In this document: positions 44,546 to 56,715 of the stretch, piece by piece | How the letters are laid out: the number at the start of each line of letters is the position of its first letter | Numbering within the stretch: position 1 is the stretch's first letter | From: Manis javanica | Lineage: Eukaryota > Chordata > Mammalia > Pholidota > Manidae | Length of the DNA: 64,000 nucleotides | Assembly (NCBI RefSeq): GCF_040802235.1 | Contig: NC_133156.1 | Coordinates: forward strand, 183,408,351-183,472,350 | Direction: 5' to 3' | The notes under the pieces: model-generated | What the model saw: the letters and a program-made list of their open reading frames with translations, nothing else | What the model was told of the DNA's origin: nothing | Databases searched by the model: none | Program-made: the position numbers and the translations under genes

Positions 44546-47104
44546 TGCTGCAGTTTTTATTAACAACGCTCTCAGCCCCAGTGATAGTCCTGTGACTGAA
44601 CCATGTGAGGAGAGAGCTTGGGAGGCCAGTGCCCTCTACCACATGCCCCTGGCATAGAAATGTCTTCCTTGTTAACTTGTCCCATGTCATGGCTATGTTT
44701 GGGCACAGGGTCAGGAACTCAACTCCTGTGGCTCTGCGACTATAACCTGCCCCCTCCCCGCACAGCTGGTCTCCTTGCTCTGCATCAGGACCTGCCACCT
44801 GAAACGCAACACTGACCTGGTTACATCATTTCTCCATTAGACTTTCTCCCAGGGTAGCAGGGTCCAACCTGTGTTTTGAAAGCAGTGTTCCAGGTGCTAG
44901 GATGACGAAAGAAAGAGCCCTCAGTCCCACGGGCCCATCTGCCCTGGGTGATTCATCCCTGTGTCACATATTTCTAAACTCTCCTTGCCATCCCCAGAGT
45001 TTCCCTGATCCTGTCTGGCCAGTTATTCTACAAATTCCTCTGCAGTTTGCCTGGCATCTTCTGAAGCCAGTGTCGCTGGTGTGTCTGTAAGGAAGGGCAA
45101 ATGTGACTATCACCTCTTGCCTGGAAAGAAAACATGGCCTCGCTGAGGACCCTCCTTCTCCACTGGGACAATGGGGATGCCACGGACTGCTTTCTGCCAT
45201 GGCACTTAGGGATGTTACAGCTGGGCTCAGGCTCATGGTGCCCTGGCCCTGCCAGCTTCCCTCCATGCCCCGCCTGCAGGGTGTTCCTTTTTCTTTCTTC
45301 ATCAGTTCTTACTCTGAAACCAACACCTTCACTAGGCTATCAAAACCTCTTGCATTTAAGAGTACTGATAAAGTCATGCAGTACTGCAGATTTTGTTATG
45401 CAGTTCAAATCCTGCCCTGTTTGCAGAGAAAATTTAAGGGAAGGAGCGCTAGTACCCGTAGCAGCAGGGTCTGGATTCTCTGTGACCCATTTGCACATGT
45501 TTGCACTCACATGGCTGCCCCATGAGTGTCCCCTGTTGACCTCACGCTGAGCTGCAGGCTTGTCATGTCCAGGTACCCCCACCACTTCCTGAGCTCCTGG
45601 CTCTGTCCCTCATGACTCCCAGCCCTGAGCATGAGAGGAGGCAGGAGAGGAAGGAGGTACCCTGGCGACCCCCGACACACACATACCTTTCTGCCTCTCT
45701 CGCCACCTCCTCCAGTCCAGGACGTCCTTCATCCAGGGACCTGCTGTACCCTCACTCCACCTTCCCACATCTCCCTGACACCAAAACCTCCCCACCAGCC
45801 CTCCACCCCTTCACTCAGGCAGCCTGGCATAGGAGATCCCAAAATGGGTGAGATGTGGTTTTTATCTTCTTGGTCTTGGTTTCTAGGAGGAACAACTGAT
45901 CCAAACAATGGTGTCAGTAGGAGCCTAGAAAGAAATACTGGCTGTTGCAGAGGCCACAGCAGGACAGATCACTCTGCTGGGTTGACTGGGGCCTGCGGAT
46001 GCTTCTCCCAGATCTGGGCACTAGACTAAGCAGCTGCAGAGGGCTGATCATAGGTGGAAGATGATGTAGGGTATCCTATGCTGAAGGCCCAACCTGGATC
46101 CCAATCCTGTGCCTGAGTGAAGGGCTGGCAGAAGGCAGAGGGTGCCCTGCAATGTGGCCCAGGGGCAGGTGGGGGCCCAGCACCTCTCTGCATTTCACAT
46201 CAGCACCTCAGCTGTTGGGTTTCATGACGGCTGCATTCAGCACACTCACAAGATAAATAGCCAGCCCCTCTTTTGACATTCTTTCTGCTGGAGACTATTA
46301 CATAGCTCCAAACAGCTCAGCTACAAGCTCAGCAGCCCTGTCCTTCCCTGAGGGCAGGCCTGGGTCCCCCATTCTCCTTTGAGGGTGCTGCCTTTCACAA
46401 GATGTCCTTCCATTATATGTGATTTTCCACCAAAACCTTTTCAAAACCTCACCGCCTCCTTTTCTTCTCTTTTCTTTTTGAAGTGCACGATCCAGGGATT
46501 CCCCTGCATACAGCATTTAAACAGAAATGAGATGCTGGCCAGAACAGCCTGAAAGGTATTCCTGCCCCAGAGAGAGGTGGCTGGCCCTGTGGCTGGCAAG
46601 GTCCGGCTTCGGAACTCAGGCGAGAGTTGCCTGTGGCCGCGGCCACCAAGCCTCCATCTGAACTGTGTGTGGTCTCCCTGATGCCCCTATGGTCAGTGGT
46701 TGTCCCTGTGGCTGTGCTGTCCCCACACAGGTGCTCTAGCAAAGGATTTTGTGTGTTTCTGATGAGCCTCGGAGCCTGCCAAGGCCACATTTCTGAGGTC
46801 TTCACACAGCCTGGCTTTTCCAAGCACAGCCGTGGGGCTGGCAGCCTGGGCACCTGGGCTTACACAGACCAGGCAGGCGGGGGTCTGGATGTTCACACCC
46901 TTGGCCCTCAGCAGACCTTACTCGTAGTAGCAGGAATTGGAGGCAGTGGGAAAATCCCAAGAGGCAACGGATGTGGCCTAGAAGAGAGGGATCAAGCCTC
47001 ACTGCTGGGCCTGCTGACTGCGTTTGGGCTCACTGGGGTCTGTAGCTGGTGAGTGCATGCCTCCCAGTGGTTCGTGATGTGCTGTGGCCAGAAGGACTGC
47101 CGTG
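44546..47104. other. Intron 1 stretch, nothing recognised
   Basis: GC-richer sequence with overlapping chance frames. No exon or named repeat is supported. Confidence 0.4.
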
Positions 47105-47325
47105 TGGCATGGGGATTAAACATGGTCTTGGGCATAGGAGTTGGACAGACTTGAGCTTGAATGTGGCTGCAGGAGCTTGGGAAAATTCCTAACTTATCTA
47201 AGCCTCAGTTTCCTCATCTATAAAACCACACATTTCAACAGGCTGAACCAGAAGGCAGGGAGGCTGGGAAGCACCTATATCATGGGTGATGAGAAGACAA
47301 AATAATATAACACATGTAAAGCCCA
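47105..47325 (+). repeat. MIR SINE
   Basis: 'gttggacagacttgagcttgaatgtggctgcaggagcttgggaaaattcctaacttatctaagcctcagtttcctcatctataaaa' is MIR on the + strand. Confidence 0.85.
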
Positions 47326-49439
47326 AGTGCTGGCCTAGAACTATACCTGCCCACCTGCCTGAGAAATGAGAGGCCTGCCTCCCGCCTGTGGTCTGGGACC
47401 CTCTTAGCAGGTCACTACATGCAGAGAAAGCAGAGGCCTCACCTCTCATCACAGCGCCTCAGCTGAACGTATGCCTGAATGGAGACTGCAGAGAGAAACC
47501 CAGGGCATTCAGAAGTTTTCTGCATGAGGATGTGAGGGTGCAGGAAGGACTTCTTCTTGTATTGCTCAAATTGTGAATAAAAACCCAGTGTCTTTCATCT
47601 GTGGAACACAGTAGTTTTGCAAACTCTGATTAGTCCCCAAAACACCTTTGAGTTTGGCAGCTGATGGCTTGCAGGTAAGGAACAGGGGGTGAAGTAAGTT
47701 GCCCCAAGGCTGAGGAGCAGCGCCTCCACACGCCCTGAGAGTTGGTGGCCGTATCTGCCTGTCCTGGCTGCATCTGCACAGTATGGGTTTGCTTTCTTGG
47801 TTTTGCTTAAGCAGAGGTTGACCTGGAGCCCAGGAGCTGTACTGACTATACGTTTGCTGACTGACAGGATATGGAGCAGATGGCAAGGTGATTCATTTGT
47901 CATTCAGGGACAGTTTGTGACAGGCCAGTGGCACTTCCTCTCTAGAGGTGTGCAAAGCATCCTGTGTCAGTCTTTATGTTACTACAGGTCCCTGGCTGAC
48001 TTTGGCCCAGAGTGGTTTGTGGTAGTGCCAGCAAAGTGAAATTGTGATGGGTCTCCAGCTGACAATGTGGAACCACTAAGACTGTTCCTGGCCATGACAG
48101 GAATGTGTCACCTCTCTGAGCCTGTGTGGCTTACAAATGCAGCCATTTAGCTACATCTAAGGGAACCCAAAGAACCATGCTTCCAACATTCATGACTGTC
48201 AAGTAGCAAGAAAGAATTGCACAGAGAAGATGTGTGATTTTACTAACTTCCTCTCCTTGCTCCCCAGTTTTGCCCAAATACCTGATTCAGGACTCTGCAG
48301 GGGCATTTGGGAAATCCATGCCCACGTCCAGAAAAAGGGGTCTGAAGTTTATGTGACTTTTCTTATTGCAAAGGACTTAAGGAAAGTCATGACCATCATT
48401 GCTTTATCTGCCCCAAATGTGTTTCTCCCCTAAGACTCAAGGGCTTCTGCGTCTGTACCTGAGTGAAGAGGGGAAAGGAGCCCTCACAACCTGCACGGCG
48501 GGGCTTGCACTGGGCCTGTGCAGTGGCGGGGTAACAGAGCAGAGCTCTGCATGCTTTCTGTGCTGACTTGATTCATCTGCTTCCTGGGCTAACCCATAGG
48601 TGGCCCAGCCCTGCACAGCCACCATGGCATCTTGTTGCATTTCGGTTTTAGGAAGTCATTCTAACTTAGTTCATGCTGATTGCATAACTCATAAAAAGTT
48701 CCTTCTTCATTGGAATTTTGTGGCCATTTCCAGAAATCTCTAGTACTGTAATGTGAGGGCACATAAGGTCATCTGCTGGCAGAGGCAGCTCCATGGGTAT
48801 GTAACCTGGGTAGTCTCATAGAGTCTCACTCTGATGTACCCTAAGCTTGGGGTTTAATGCTGTGTGGTTACAGTCTTGACATTCTTAATAGTTTTACCTT
48901 TAAATTTGTATCTTGTAAGTGAAGTCCAGTGGGACAATGCGGGGTACACTGTGGAGCTTGAGGCCTCAGCAACCATGACCACACCTACTGCCACCGTTCT
49001 GCCTCCCTTGGGGAGGTTCTTGTCCCTGCCACACTCTGCCCTTGGCAGGGCCTGGACACAAGAAAGGTTGGGGTCCTGGGCTGGCACCGTCCTGGGCTGG
49101 CAGCTCCATGGCATGTTCAGTAGGTGACTAGACAGGGGCGAGCCTCTCTTCTACCCACTCTCCAGGGACCTTGTGCATCCCTGAGCAGATGTAACAGTCT
49201 TCGGGGTCAGCTGTGCTCCTTGGGTTGGGGCAGCTGGTTCCTGGAAAGAAGAGTACCTGGTTGGATTTCCCTGTCCCCAGCGGGGTGATGGCGTATCCGT
49301 CCAGTTGGCAGCTGGAGGGGAGACCCAGCAGTCAGTGGCCACATGTGAACTTGCAGACTTTGTTGCTGGGGCCCCTGTGCATCTATGAGGCACTGTGCTC
49401 ACTCTGAAGATATCCTCATACCTCAGAGTGAAAGGACAT
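47326..49439. other. Intron 1 stretch, nothing recognised
   Basis: No supported repeat or exon before the L1 tails at 49440. Confidence 0.4.
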
Positions 49440-49700
49440 GAACAGCACATAAAAAGACGTCATGATATATGTAATTATTGAGTCACTATGTTGTACATCT
49501 GAAACCAATGTAATATTGCATAGCCACTATATTCCAATAATAAAAAATAAATAAAAATTACATAGGACATCATGACATGCACAACAATGTGAATGTGCTT
49601 AATGCCACTAAACTGTACACGCAAAAGTGGTTAAAACAGTAAATTGTATGTAGATTCCACTGCAATAAAAAAATTTATAAGGTATTTAAAAACAAAATGA
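49440..49700 (+). repeat. L1 3'-end tails (two fragments)
   Basis: 'attgagtcactatgttgtacatctgaaaccaatg ... aataaaaaataaa' and 'gaatgtgcttaatgccactaaactgtacac ... ctgcaataaaaaa' are each typical ends of old L1 3' UTRs with A-rich tails. Confidence 0.65.
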
Positions 49701-49964
49701 GAAACACCATGACAGGTGGAGAGACCATGGAAAAAAAGGAAAAATATTTCTATTTAGCATGTTTAATGACACCTTTTTCCCACTTTTCTGAACAAGAGGT
49801 CCATTTTCATTTTGTATTGAGCCCCCCCAAATGATGGGGCCAGGCCTGCCTATGGGCCATTTTGTAGAACTGCTCAGTCTTTACCTTTCAAGGGGCCTGC
49901 CTGTGAACCCTGGAGGTTGTTTGCTGAGCAGACTCTTACCATTCCTCTCTTGTCCCCTCAACAG

Positions 49965-50018
49965 GTCTTTTGTTGGCTGTGTGCCAGGCCCTGGAGAACA
50001 CCACGTCTGCCCTGAGTG
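49965..50018 (+). CDS. TGFA: TGFA exon 2 (end of signal peptide, start of propeptide)
   Basis: 54 bp between a good acceptor (pyrimidine-rich ...CCCCTCAACAG) and donor (AGTG|GTGAGT). Joined to exon 1 in phase 1 it adds residues 14-31: GLLLAVCQALENTTSALS, then the first base of the next codon. In the human protein the matching residues are GIVLAACQALENSTSPLS. The hydrophobic LLLAV ends the signal sequence. NTT at residue 25 keeps the N-glycosylation sequon known for the TGF-alpha propeptide. The EGF-like exon that should follow is not in the remaining 14 kb as far as I can see. Exon length and phase are as expected for TGFA. Confidence 0.95.
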
Positions 50019-50639
50019 GTGAGTCCTGTCCCCTCGGTGTGGGATGGTGCGTGGAGCATGGGAGGGGAGCAGACCCTAGCTGGTATGTGGAGCCTGGGCT
50101 CTAGGCTTCCTCAGGGACTCCTGCATGCAGAGCTGTGCAAGGCCATCCCCGAGCCCTCTCTGCCCTCTGTCCTAGGGCCATGGTCATGCTCAGGAGGTCT
50201 TACCTGCAGTGTGAGGAGGGCTGTCCCACAGTCCCTCAGGGCTCGCCCCCTTCCATCTCTCTGTTCAGACAATCAATGTGGTCTTGCATTCTGCAAAGTA
50301 CAGCCTGCAGGACCCAAGAGCTCAGATCCAACCCTGTTGTTCTAGTGTATGTAGCAATCCATCTGAAAAAGGACTTGGATTTCTGAGCCTTCTTATCTGC
50401 GTCTGCCTGGTGATCTTTGTTCAGTTATTTTCTGTTTTCTCTTTTGACATTGTAGTAATGTTTTCCTTATTTCATTCGAAAGATCATAGACCAATATATT
50501 AGAAAGTCTGGAAAATGGAGGCAGCAAGCTTCTTGTGATCTGAGTACTCCCGACACGCCCACTGTTCCTTGCACATTGCTTGGCCTTTGTGCATGGGCAC
50601 TGGTACTTTTATACAGCTAGTCGTGGTGAGGAAGCTACT

Positions 50640-50970
50640 TATTCCTGCTTTTTAAACTCAAGGTTTGGAGTTGTGTGTTTTTCCATGTTGCTAGAAATTC
50701 TTAAAATTTTTTCTTATAAAATGTCATGACATTCCATTAAAATGGACATGTGTAATTAAGCACTCCCCATTAGGTATTTATGTTGCCTCCAGTTTAAATT
50801 TTTATGCCACATCTTTGTACATGGCAGCTTCTTCTTTTGCATTCTTTCCTTAGGACATATCTCCAGAAGAAGAATAAATATCTTTAAGGCCCTTGTAACA
50901 AATAGCCAAATAGCTTTCCAAGTGAATTGAGCTGACTTTTGCCCCAGCAATGCATGAGACCGTATCTCCC
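50640..50970 (-). repeat. L1M 3' end, antisense
   Basis: 'tttaaatttttatgccacatctttgtacatggcagc', 'tccttaggacatatctccagaag' and 'caaatagctttccaagtgaattgagctg' follow the order of antisense L1M 3' ends. Confidence 0.55.
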
Positions 50971-53900
50971 TAGTTATTTCTGGGAGATGTCAGGGCACAG
51001 TTTCCTTATGTATTCATAAGCTCTCTACCCACGCTTACAGTGGCCCCGCTACTTTGTCAGGTCCTCTCTTCTTCTAGACCATTCCTCCAAATACTGAAGG
51101 TGACGCTGTCACGTCTACCAGGTACCACTGCTTCTGCAGCCCTACAGTCTCCCCTTGGAGGTGTTAGCCTTGATGCTCTTGAACCCTTAAGGTGTCCATG
51201 GTGGTACCTCAGAGAATACTTCCCTTTCGCTGTGTTATGCTTTGCTCGGGCTGGGGGTGAAAGTGGAGCAGTGCTTCTGGGGTCCAGGTTCTACTAGAAT
51301 TTCCCTGAAGCAGTTCTTTCACTTTTTAATTACCTCCCATATCACAAAGGGCTCCAATGTGAATATATTGGTGGGGAGGGCGGTGTGGGTTAGTGACCCC
51401 ATCCTGCTGTTCTCAGAATTGTCCCGACTTCCTGGGATGCATTTGTGCCCAGGTATATCCTTAGCCCCTCCTGGTCCTCACTGTTGACCTCAGGTGTGGC
51501 TCCTGCCGAGTCCCTTTGGGGTTTCCCAGTGTCCCCTGGGCAGACATGGGAAGCCCCGTTACATTTACACAGAAATGACTGTCCTTGCTACATCCGTGAC
51601 CAATTCGTTCTACCTTTCTGCACTTGCTCCCGTGAGAATGTGTCTGACATGAGTGCCTGAGGTTTCCTCTCCCTCAGTGTGATGTATGTTCAGAAAACAG
51701 TTGTCCAGCCCTACTGTGTGACACGTTACCCTGTAACTGGCTGAGTGCCACTCTGTGGCCCAGTGTGGTGGGCCAGAGCAGGGGCAGAGTCACAGCTTCT
51801 AGTGCCCTTGAGACCCTTGGGTTGGTTGGTGGTCTGTGGAGAAGGGAGGTGAGCTGCCTGTCTGGCTTCTGCCTTGCTCTCTGTTGGATGGGTCACTTAG
51901 CTATGGGACTTGTGCCCAGAGAGGCTGGTGGAATAGCTCTTGCTGTTTTTACTTACTCTTCACCCTGCCCCACTGCCCTAGACATGAGTCCAGAGAGGGC
52001 TGGGCCAGGTGACAAGTCCAAATAGTGATGACCTTGTCATACCACCCCTCCAAGGTCTCAGGCTTTGCAACTGAATTGGGCCTGTTTGCTTAACTTTTCC
52101 TTCCTTTAGGACCTTCCTGTCTCCTGGAAGAAACCTCAGGCCCTGGTTGGCCTTGACCACCCACACTCTGTCCTTACCAGACATGGCTGAAATTCTGTCA
52201 TGGGTACAGCTCAAACTGGGGACCACCCCACCTGCCACATTTACCACCCCATACCATCATCAGTGAATGTTTCTCAGACATTTACTTTGGGGGGACACTG
52301 GAGGGTTGCGTGCCAGAGGCCAAAGGTCAGGGATCCTGGGTGTTAGGTTTAGCTGGTCTCAGTGTTGCCAAGTCCCTGGACAAGTTACCCATCTGGTTCC
52401 TGTTTGGATCTTAGTTTCCTCATCTGTTGGATTTGAATCAAGAAAAGCCTGTAAGATTTTTTTATATGACCACCCTGATGGGACAGTAAAGGCTATTTGG
52501 AAACCTTTGTTGAGAAGGATTATAAGACTGCCTTATAAAATTTTAATGCTACACCTTTCCAAAATGATCAACTGGTGATGCCTGCTATGGACCCAAGGTT
52601 GGGAAGTGGTAGTGTGACTGACTGCCATGTATTTAATTCTCTTGGAACCAGATGCTTATTTTACATTCCAGTTGTAACATTCTAGTTAGTGGGACTACAC
52701 AGAGGAGCAGTCCTTCTCTGTCCTTGTCCTCACAGCACAGGAACCCATAATGAGAGCCTCAGAATGACATAAGGCAACCTCGGCTGACTTAGTGCACAAT
52801 TTAGAAAACAGTTGTTACAGGAGTAAATAGTCTCGGGGTTAGGACAGAAATTTTGTATCTGGTTGGTTGTCAATTTGTAAAGCATGTGGAGAAACATTAG
52901 CTGGAGGCCAGGCGAGGTGGCAACACACAATTTAGAACACCTGTCACACCCTCCCAAGGAAGGAATTATGACCTATCTTCAAAAGCCACCTTTTAATGTC
53001 CCTTCAAGTGCACCAGGACAGAATGCACCAGGTTAAGTTGCTGGGTAGCTGCTTGCTTAACCCTCTGAAATGTTGCACAGTTACCAGGCTGGTTCTCATA
53101 TTTTCATGAGACTCACCGTAATGACGGAGGGGTGTGGTGCGGGCCTTGCTCGGGCACCTGGGAGCCAGGCTCCCTCTACTATCTGCCTTCACAATCTGAT
53201 TACTCAGGGTGGCTCTTCAAACCTCTGAACTTCTGCTTCTTCCTCTCACCTGTGTTTGAAGACACCCTCCTGGAATTGGGGAATGTTTGAAGGCTTGCTT
53301 AATTTGATGTCTAGGAAACTTTTCAGAAGTGATAGAAAGAATTGGAAAATTCATGCCAGTATTATTCATGGGGAAGATCACCACTATTATCTGGCTTAGA
53401 GAGATGGTGGCTAGATTTTGGTGGGGACACTGGGCTTACCCTTGCTGAGAGGGCAAGTTTGGGCCGGGGGTGCCTAGAGGGAGGGCAAGTCAGGTTAGAG
53501 GGAAAAGTCTTTGAAGGTGTTGCTTGTTTGGAAAACAGGCAGAACATGGGTCAGCCGGCAAACAAGGGAACAGTTTATTGCTCATCTCACCTAACAAAAG
53601 CTCTTCAGAACTGCAAACTGCTTCCCCATTCCATTGTCTGGAGTTTTCCCATGTGGAGCTGAAGTCATTCTAAAATTAGAAGGCTCACGTGTTCCACCCA
53701 AGCACTTGGTTCACTGTTCCAAATATGTGTCTAAGCACAAGAGCCTTGGTATGTCTTAGCTCAGGGATAAGACGCATGTATCTGCATGTGCTAACACGCT
53801 TAGACATGCTGGGAGCCTGTCCCCATTCTGCACCATCTAAGCAGAATGCTTAGACGAACATGGAACCTCAGGAGAGAATGAGGGATTCTTTCCTTTCTTT

Positions 53901-54007
53901 TCTAGCATTTATCCTTGTCATTCAATTCCTCATTTCACCTTCTACTTTTTGCAAATGAAACTGTGCTGCATCAGAGGGAAGTTTACTCAGGGAAGCAAAC
54001 AGGCCCA
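50971..54007. other. Intron 2 stretch, nothing recognised
   Basis: No exon, RNA gene or named repeat that I can support. Short chance frames only. Confidence 0.4.
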
Positions 54008-54110
54008 TGGGATATGGAATCAAGGATCAGAATTCTGACTCACCAGCTATGTGATCTTAGTGGATCTCCTCAGTCTCCCTGAGCCTCCATCAGTAAAATC
54101 GAGGAGTGGA
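54008..54110 (+). repeat. MIR SINE fragment
   Basis: 'tcaaggatcagaattctgactcaccagctatgtgatcttag' and 'cctccatcagtaaaatcgaggag' match MIR. Confidence 0.65.
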
Positions 54111-54949
54111 ATTAGAGCAGCATCCTTTCAAACTGTGAGTCACAAAATCACTTTAGTGGGTCACAACCAACATTTTTTTTTAATGAAATTAAACTGCTTA
54201 GAATAGAGAATTTCAGAGTGCTTTATGTGAAGGAAAGACAGGTGATGTTTCAATGGACTCTTGCTTTCATTATAAATGGACTCATTTATTGGAATTCTGC
54301 ATCATTTTACTTGTATAAGCTGCACGTATATTGCATCCTCTATAATTTCCAGATTTGATTTCTTTAATGCAAGAGCTTAGACCCTGGCAGAGTAGGTACC
54401 ATAAATCATTCTAGATCTGTACAGTTCCCCCACACAGCCCTAGTCTTTTGTTGTTGTCTTTTCACCCCTAATTTGACAGCAGTTCCTTTAATCTACTCAC
54501 CTTAATTAGGTGTTCCCAAAGCACTCATAATAGAAACAACAGCTTATGCACAGATATTTTGTTAGTTTACGTAATATACAATTAAATTACGTAAATACAA
54601 TAATGAGTACAACTGACGTAAAAGGTTTGGGAACAAACACAAATGTCTCTTGGTAAATATTCAGCATAACTGGTAAAAAAAAAAAAAGAGGAAATGGGCT
54701 AGTAAACTAGAATAGCCAAGTAACTGAGCTTTTGCAAGCTGAGGGCATTAGATCTAGGTGTTGTAGCAAAGGAATGCAGAGGATGGGATTGGGTAAATTG
54801 GGGGCTTGGTTCAGTTGAGCTCAGTTAAGAGGACATCTGCATCTTTGAAAAAAACAAGGCAAGAGAAACAACTCAAGAATTTTTAAAAATCAAGACCTAT
54901 AAAACCCTTACTGTTCTCCCACTTTTTAGTTTTTGACATTTATTTAGCA

Positions 54950-55050
54950 TATTTATTAAGTTCTGTGTCCTACCAGGCATGTGCCAGGCCCTGGAGATAC
55001 ATGTGAGAATTAAACAAGCCCAGCCTTCAGGCAGCATAGGGTCAGGTAGG
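54950..55050 (-). repeat. L2 3'-end fragment, antisense
   Basis: 'cataatttattaag'-like start, then 'catgtgccaggccctggagatacatgtgagaattaaacaa' is reverse-complement L2. Confidence 0.6.
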
Positions 55051-56479
55051 TAATATTGATGGTTTTACAGATCAAAGTTAGTCATAAACATAGACAAAGC
55101 CATGATCTACCAAGATGAATTTCTTTTAAGAAAACACCTGCTTCTACTATCTCCAGACTTCTCATTTTTAATCAAAGTGCCAAACCATAAACTTTGTATT
55201 CTCTTTGTTAAACTGCATCTTGCTCAGTTGGCGCATGGTGCTGGGCTGGCTTTTCATCTGACTAGTCACTCTTCTGGGCTGTGGTTTTCATCTGTGAAGT
55301 TGGCAAAGAGGGTTTCTGATTCTCTGAATCTCTCTTCTTGGCTTCCTGTCTTGACAGTTATGGCCCTACTTCCTTATCAGAATGTGTAATGAAAGGTGAT
55401 TTCACACATCTGACCATTTTATCACTAGGTTGCATTGACTGAAATGTTTCTTAAATACCAAAACATGCTAGGGCTAAACAAGGGGAAAAGCAGATAAAAG
55501 GAAATAGGCCTGAGGGCTTCTGTTCTTCCCACACGTGCCAGGTAGCCTGGAGTTCCGAAGAATACTTTTCTTCCCAGTTGTCACTTAGCAGCCTGGTGAG
55601 GATTCTCTTTTCCTGGGCCTTTTTTTCATTCTGACTTTAAGGGGCTTGGGATATAATGAACATCTCTCCCTGCCTTGCATGGTAGGTCTGGAAGGCATTG
55701 TGGAAATCTTGAAACCAGAAAGTGTTAGATCTTACTGCAAAATCTGCAACAAATGAATCTTCCTGGTGCTCTGAGGCATGACCAGTGGAAATTTAATCAT
55801 GAGTTACGTAACAATCCATGGGAGCCTCTTAAAATTCTGGGTCTAGTGGGCCTTCCGCCTGATAGATACCCTGTTAAATATACACAGCCTAGCACAGCAA
55901 AAGGCTCTAGAAACCTATACGAACATCTAACTGAGTTGGAAGCCGAGATGGAGGGAGGAGTCAGACTTTGCGGGGAGAAGAGAAGCTTGTTGGGGTGAGG
56001 AGGTGAGGCTGGAAGAAAGCAGTAGTCAGCTGAGGAAGGCTGTGCCTGAACATTGTTCTGAGGCGTATAGGTCATTATTGTGAATGTTCTAGGTCACTAT
56101 TGTGAATTGTGCATTGATCTAGTCACAGACAGGTGTTTCCTAAAAAACTCTTCACAGATTTATCTAAAATGGCTGTGTTAGTTGGCTTATGAAACACAGG
56201 GGATGAAACCGATAGGACACGGAGGTCACAGATCCATGTGGATAAAAACACAGTCCTCCCACTCTTTGTGTGCAGTGCTCCTGGTTGCCAGCTGCTGTGG
56301 GTGTTTATGCAGTGGGGGTGGTTTCTAGGTAAGAAATTCTCACATCATGCTCAGAGCTTATGCCTGACTTGATTTCAGCCTTTCATTAGCAGGTGAGGAA
56401 ATTTTGCGGTGTTCATCTATTTAAACTGGGCTCAATGGAAAGGTGCCTTAAAAGAAAAAAATCATAAAAATTTGATAAC
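55051..56479. other. Intron 2 stretch, nothing recognised
   Basis: No supported exon or named repeat. Confidence 0.4.
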
Positions 56480-56715
56480 ACAGTGGTTGCAGTAGAGTCT
56501 ACAGCCAGATGCCCAAGGTTCAAGTCTTAACTGCGCCCCCCTTGGTGACTGTGACCTTGGAAGAGTTACTGAACCACTCTGTGCCTCAGGTTCCCCATCC
56601 ATAAAGTGAGGATAACACCAGAGGCTACCTTATGGGATCATTATGAAGATTAAACGAGATGACATATCTAAAGCCCTTGACCAGGTGTATAGTAAGATCT
56701 ATGTAAGTATTTGTT
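56480..56715 (+). repeat. MIR SINE, nearly full length
   Basis: Runs from 'cagtggttgcagtagagtctacagccagatgcc' through 'gttactgaaccactctgtgcctcag' to 'gaagattaaacgagatgacatatctaaagccc', the full MIR order. Confidence 0.85.

Larger units (their letters stand above)
9039..49964 (+). other. TGFA: TGFA intron 1 (about 40.9 kb)
   Basis: Bounded by the donor GTATGT at 9039 and the acceptor ...CCCCTCAACAG ending at 49964, with phase 1 on both sides. A large first intron is characteristic of TGFA. It holds the 8.5-kb minus-strand LINE-1 insertion, two short related insertions, and many old MIR, L2 and L1M fragments. I see no other host exon in it. Confidence 0.88.

Noticed and set aside
38969..46853. 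Clusters of 100-140-codon frames on both strands in GC-richer intron
   Set aside because: No conserved domains, no splice context, heavy overlap between strands. They are chance frames.
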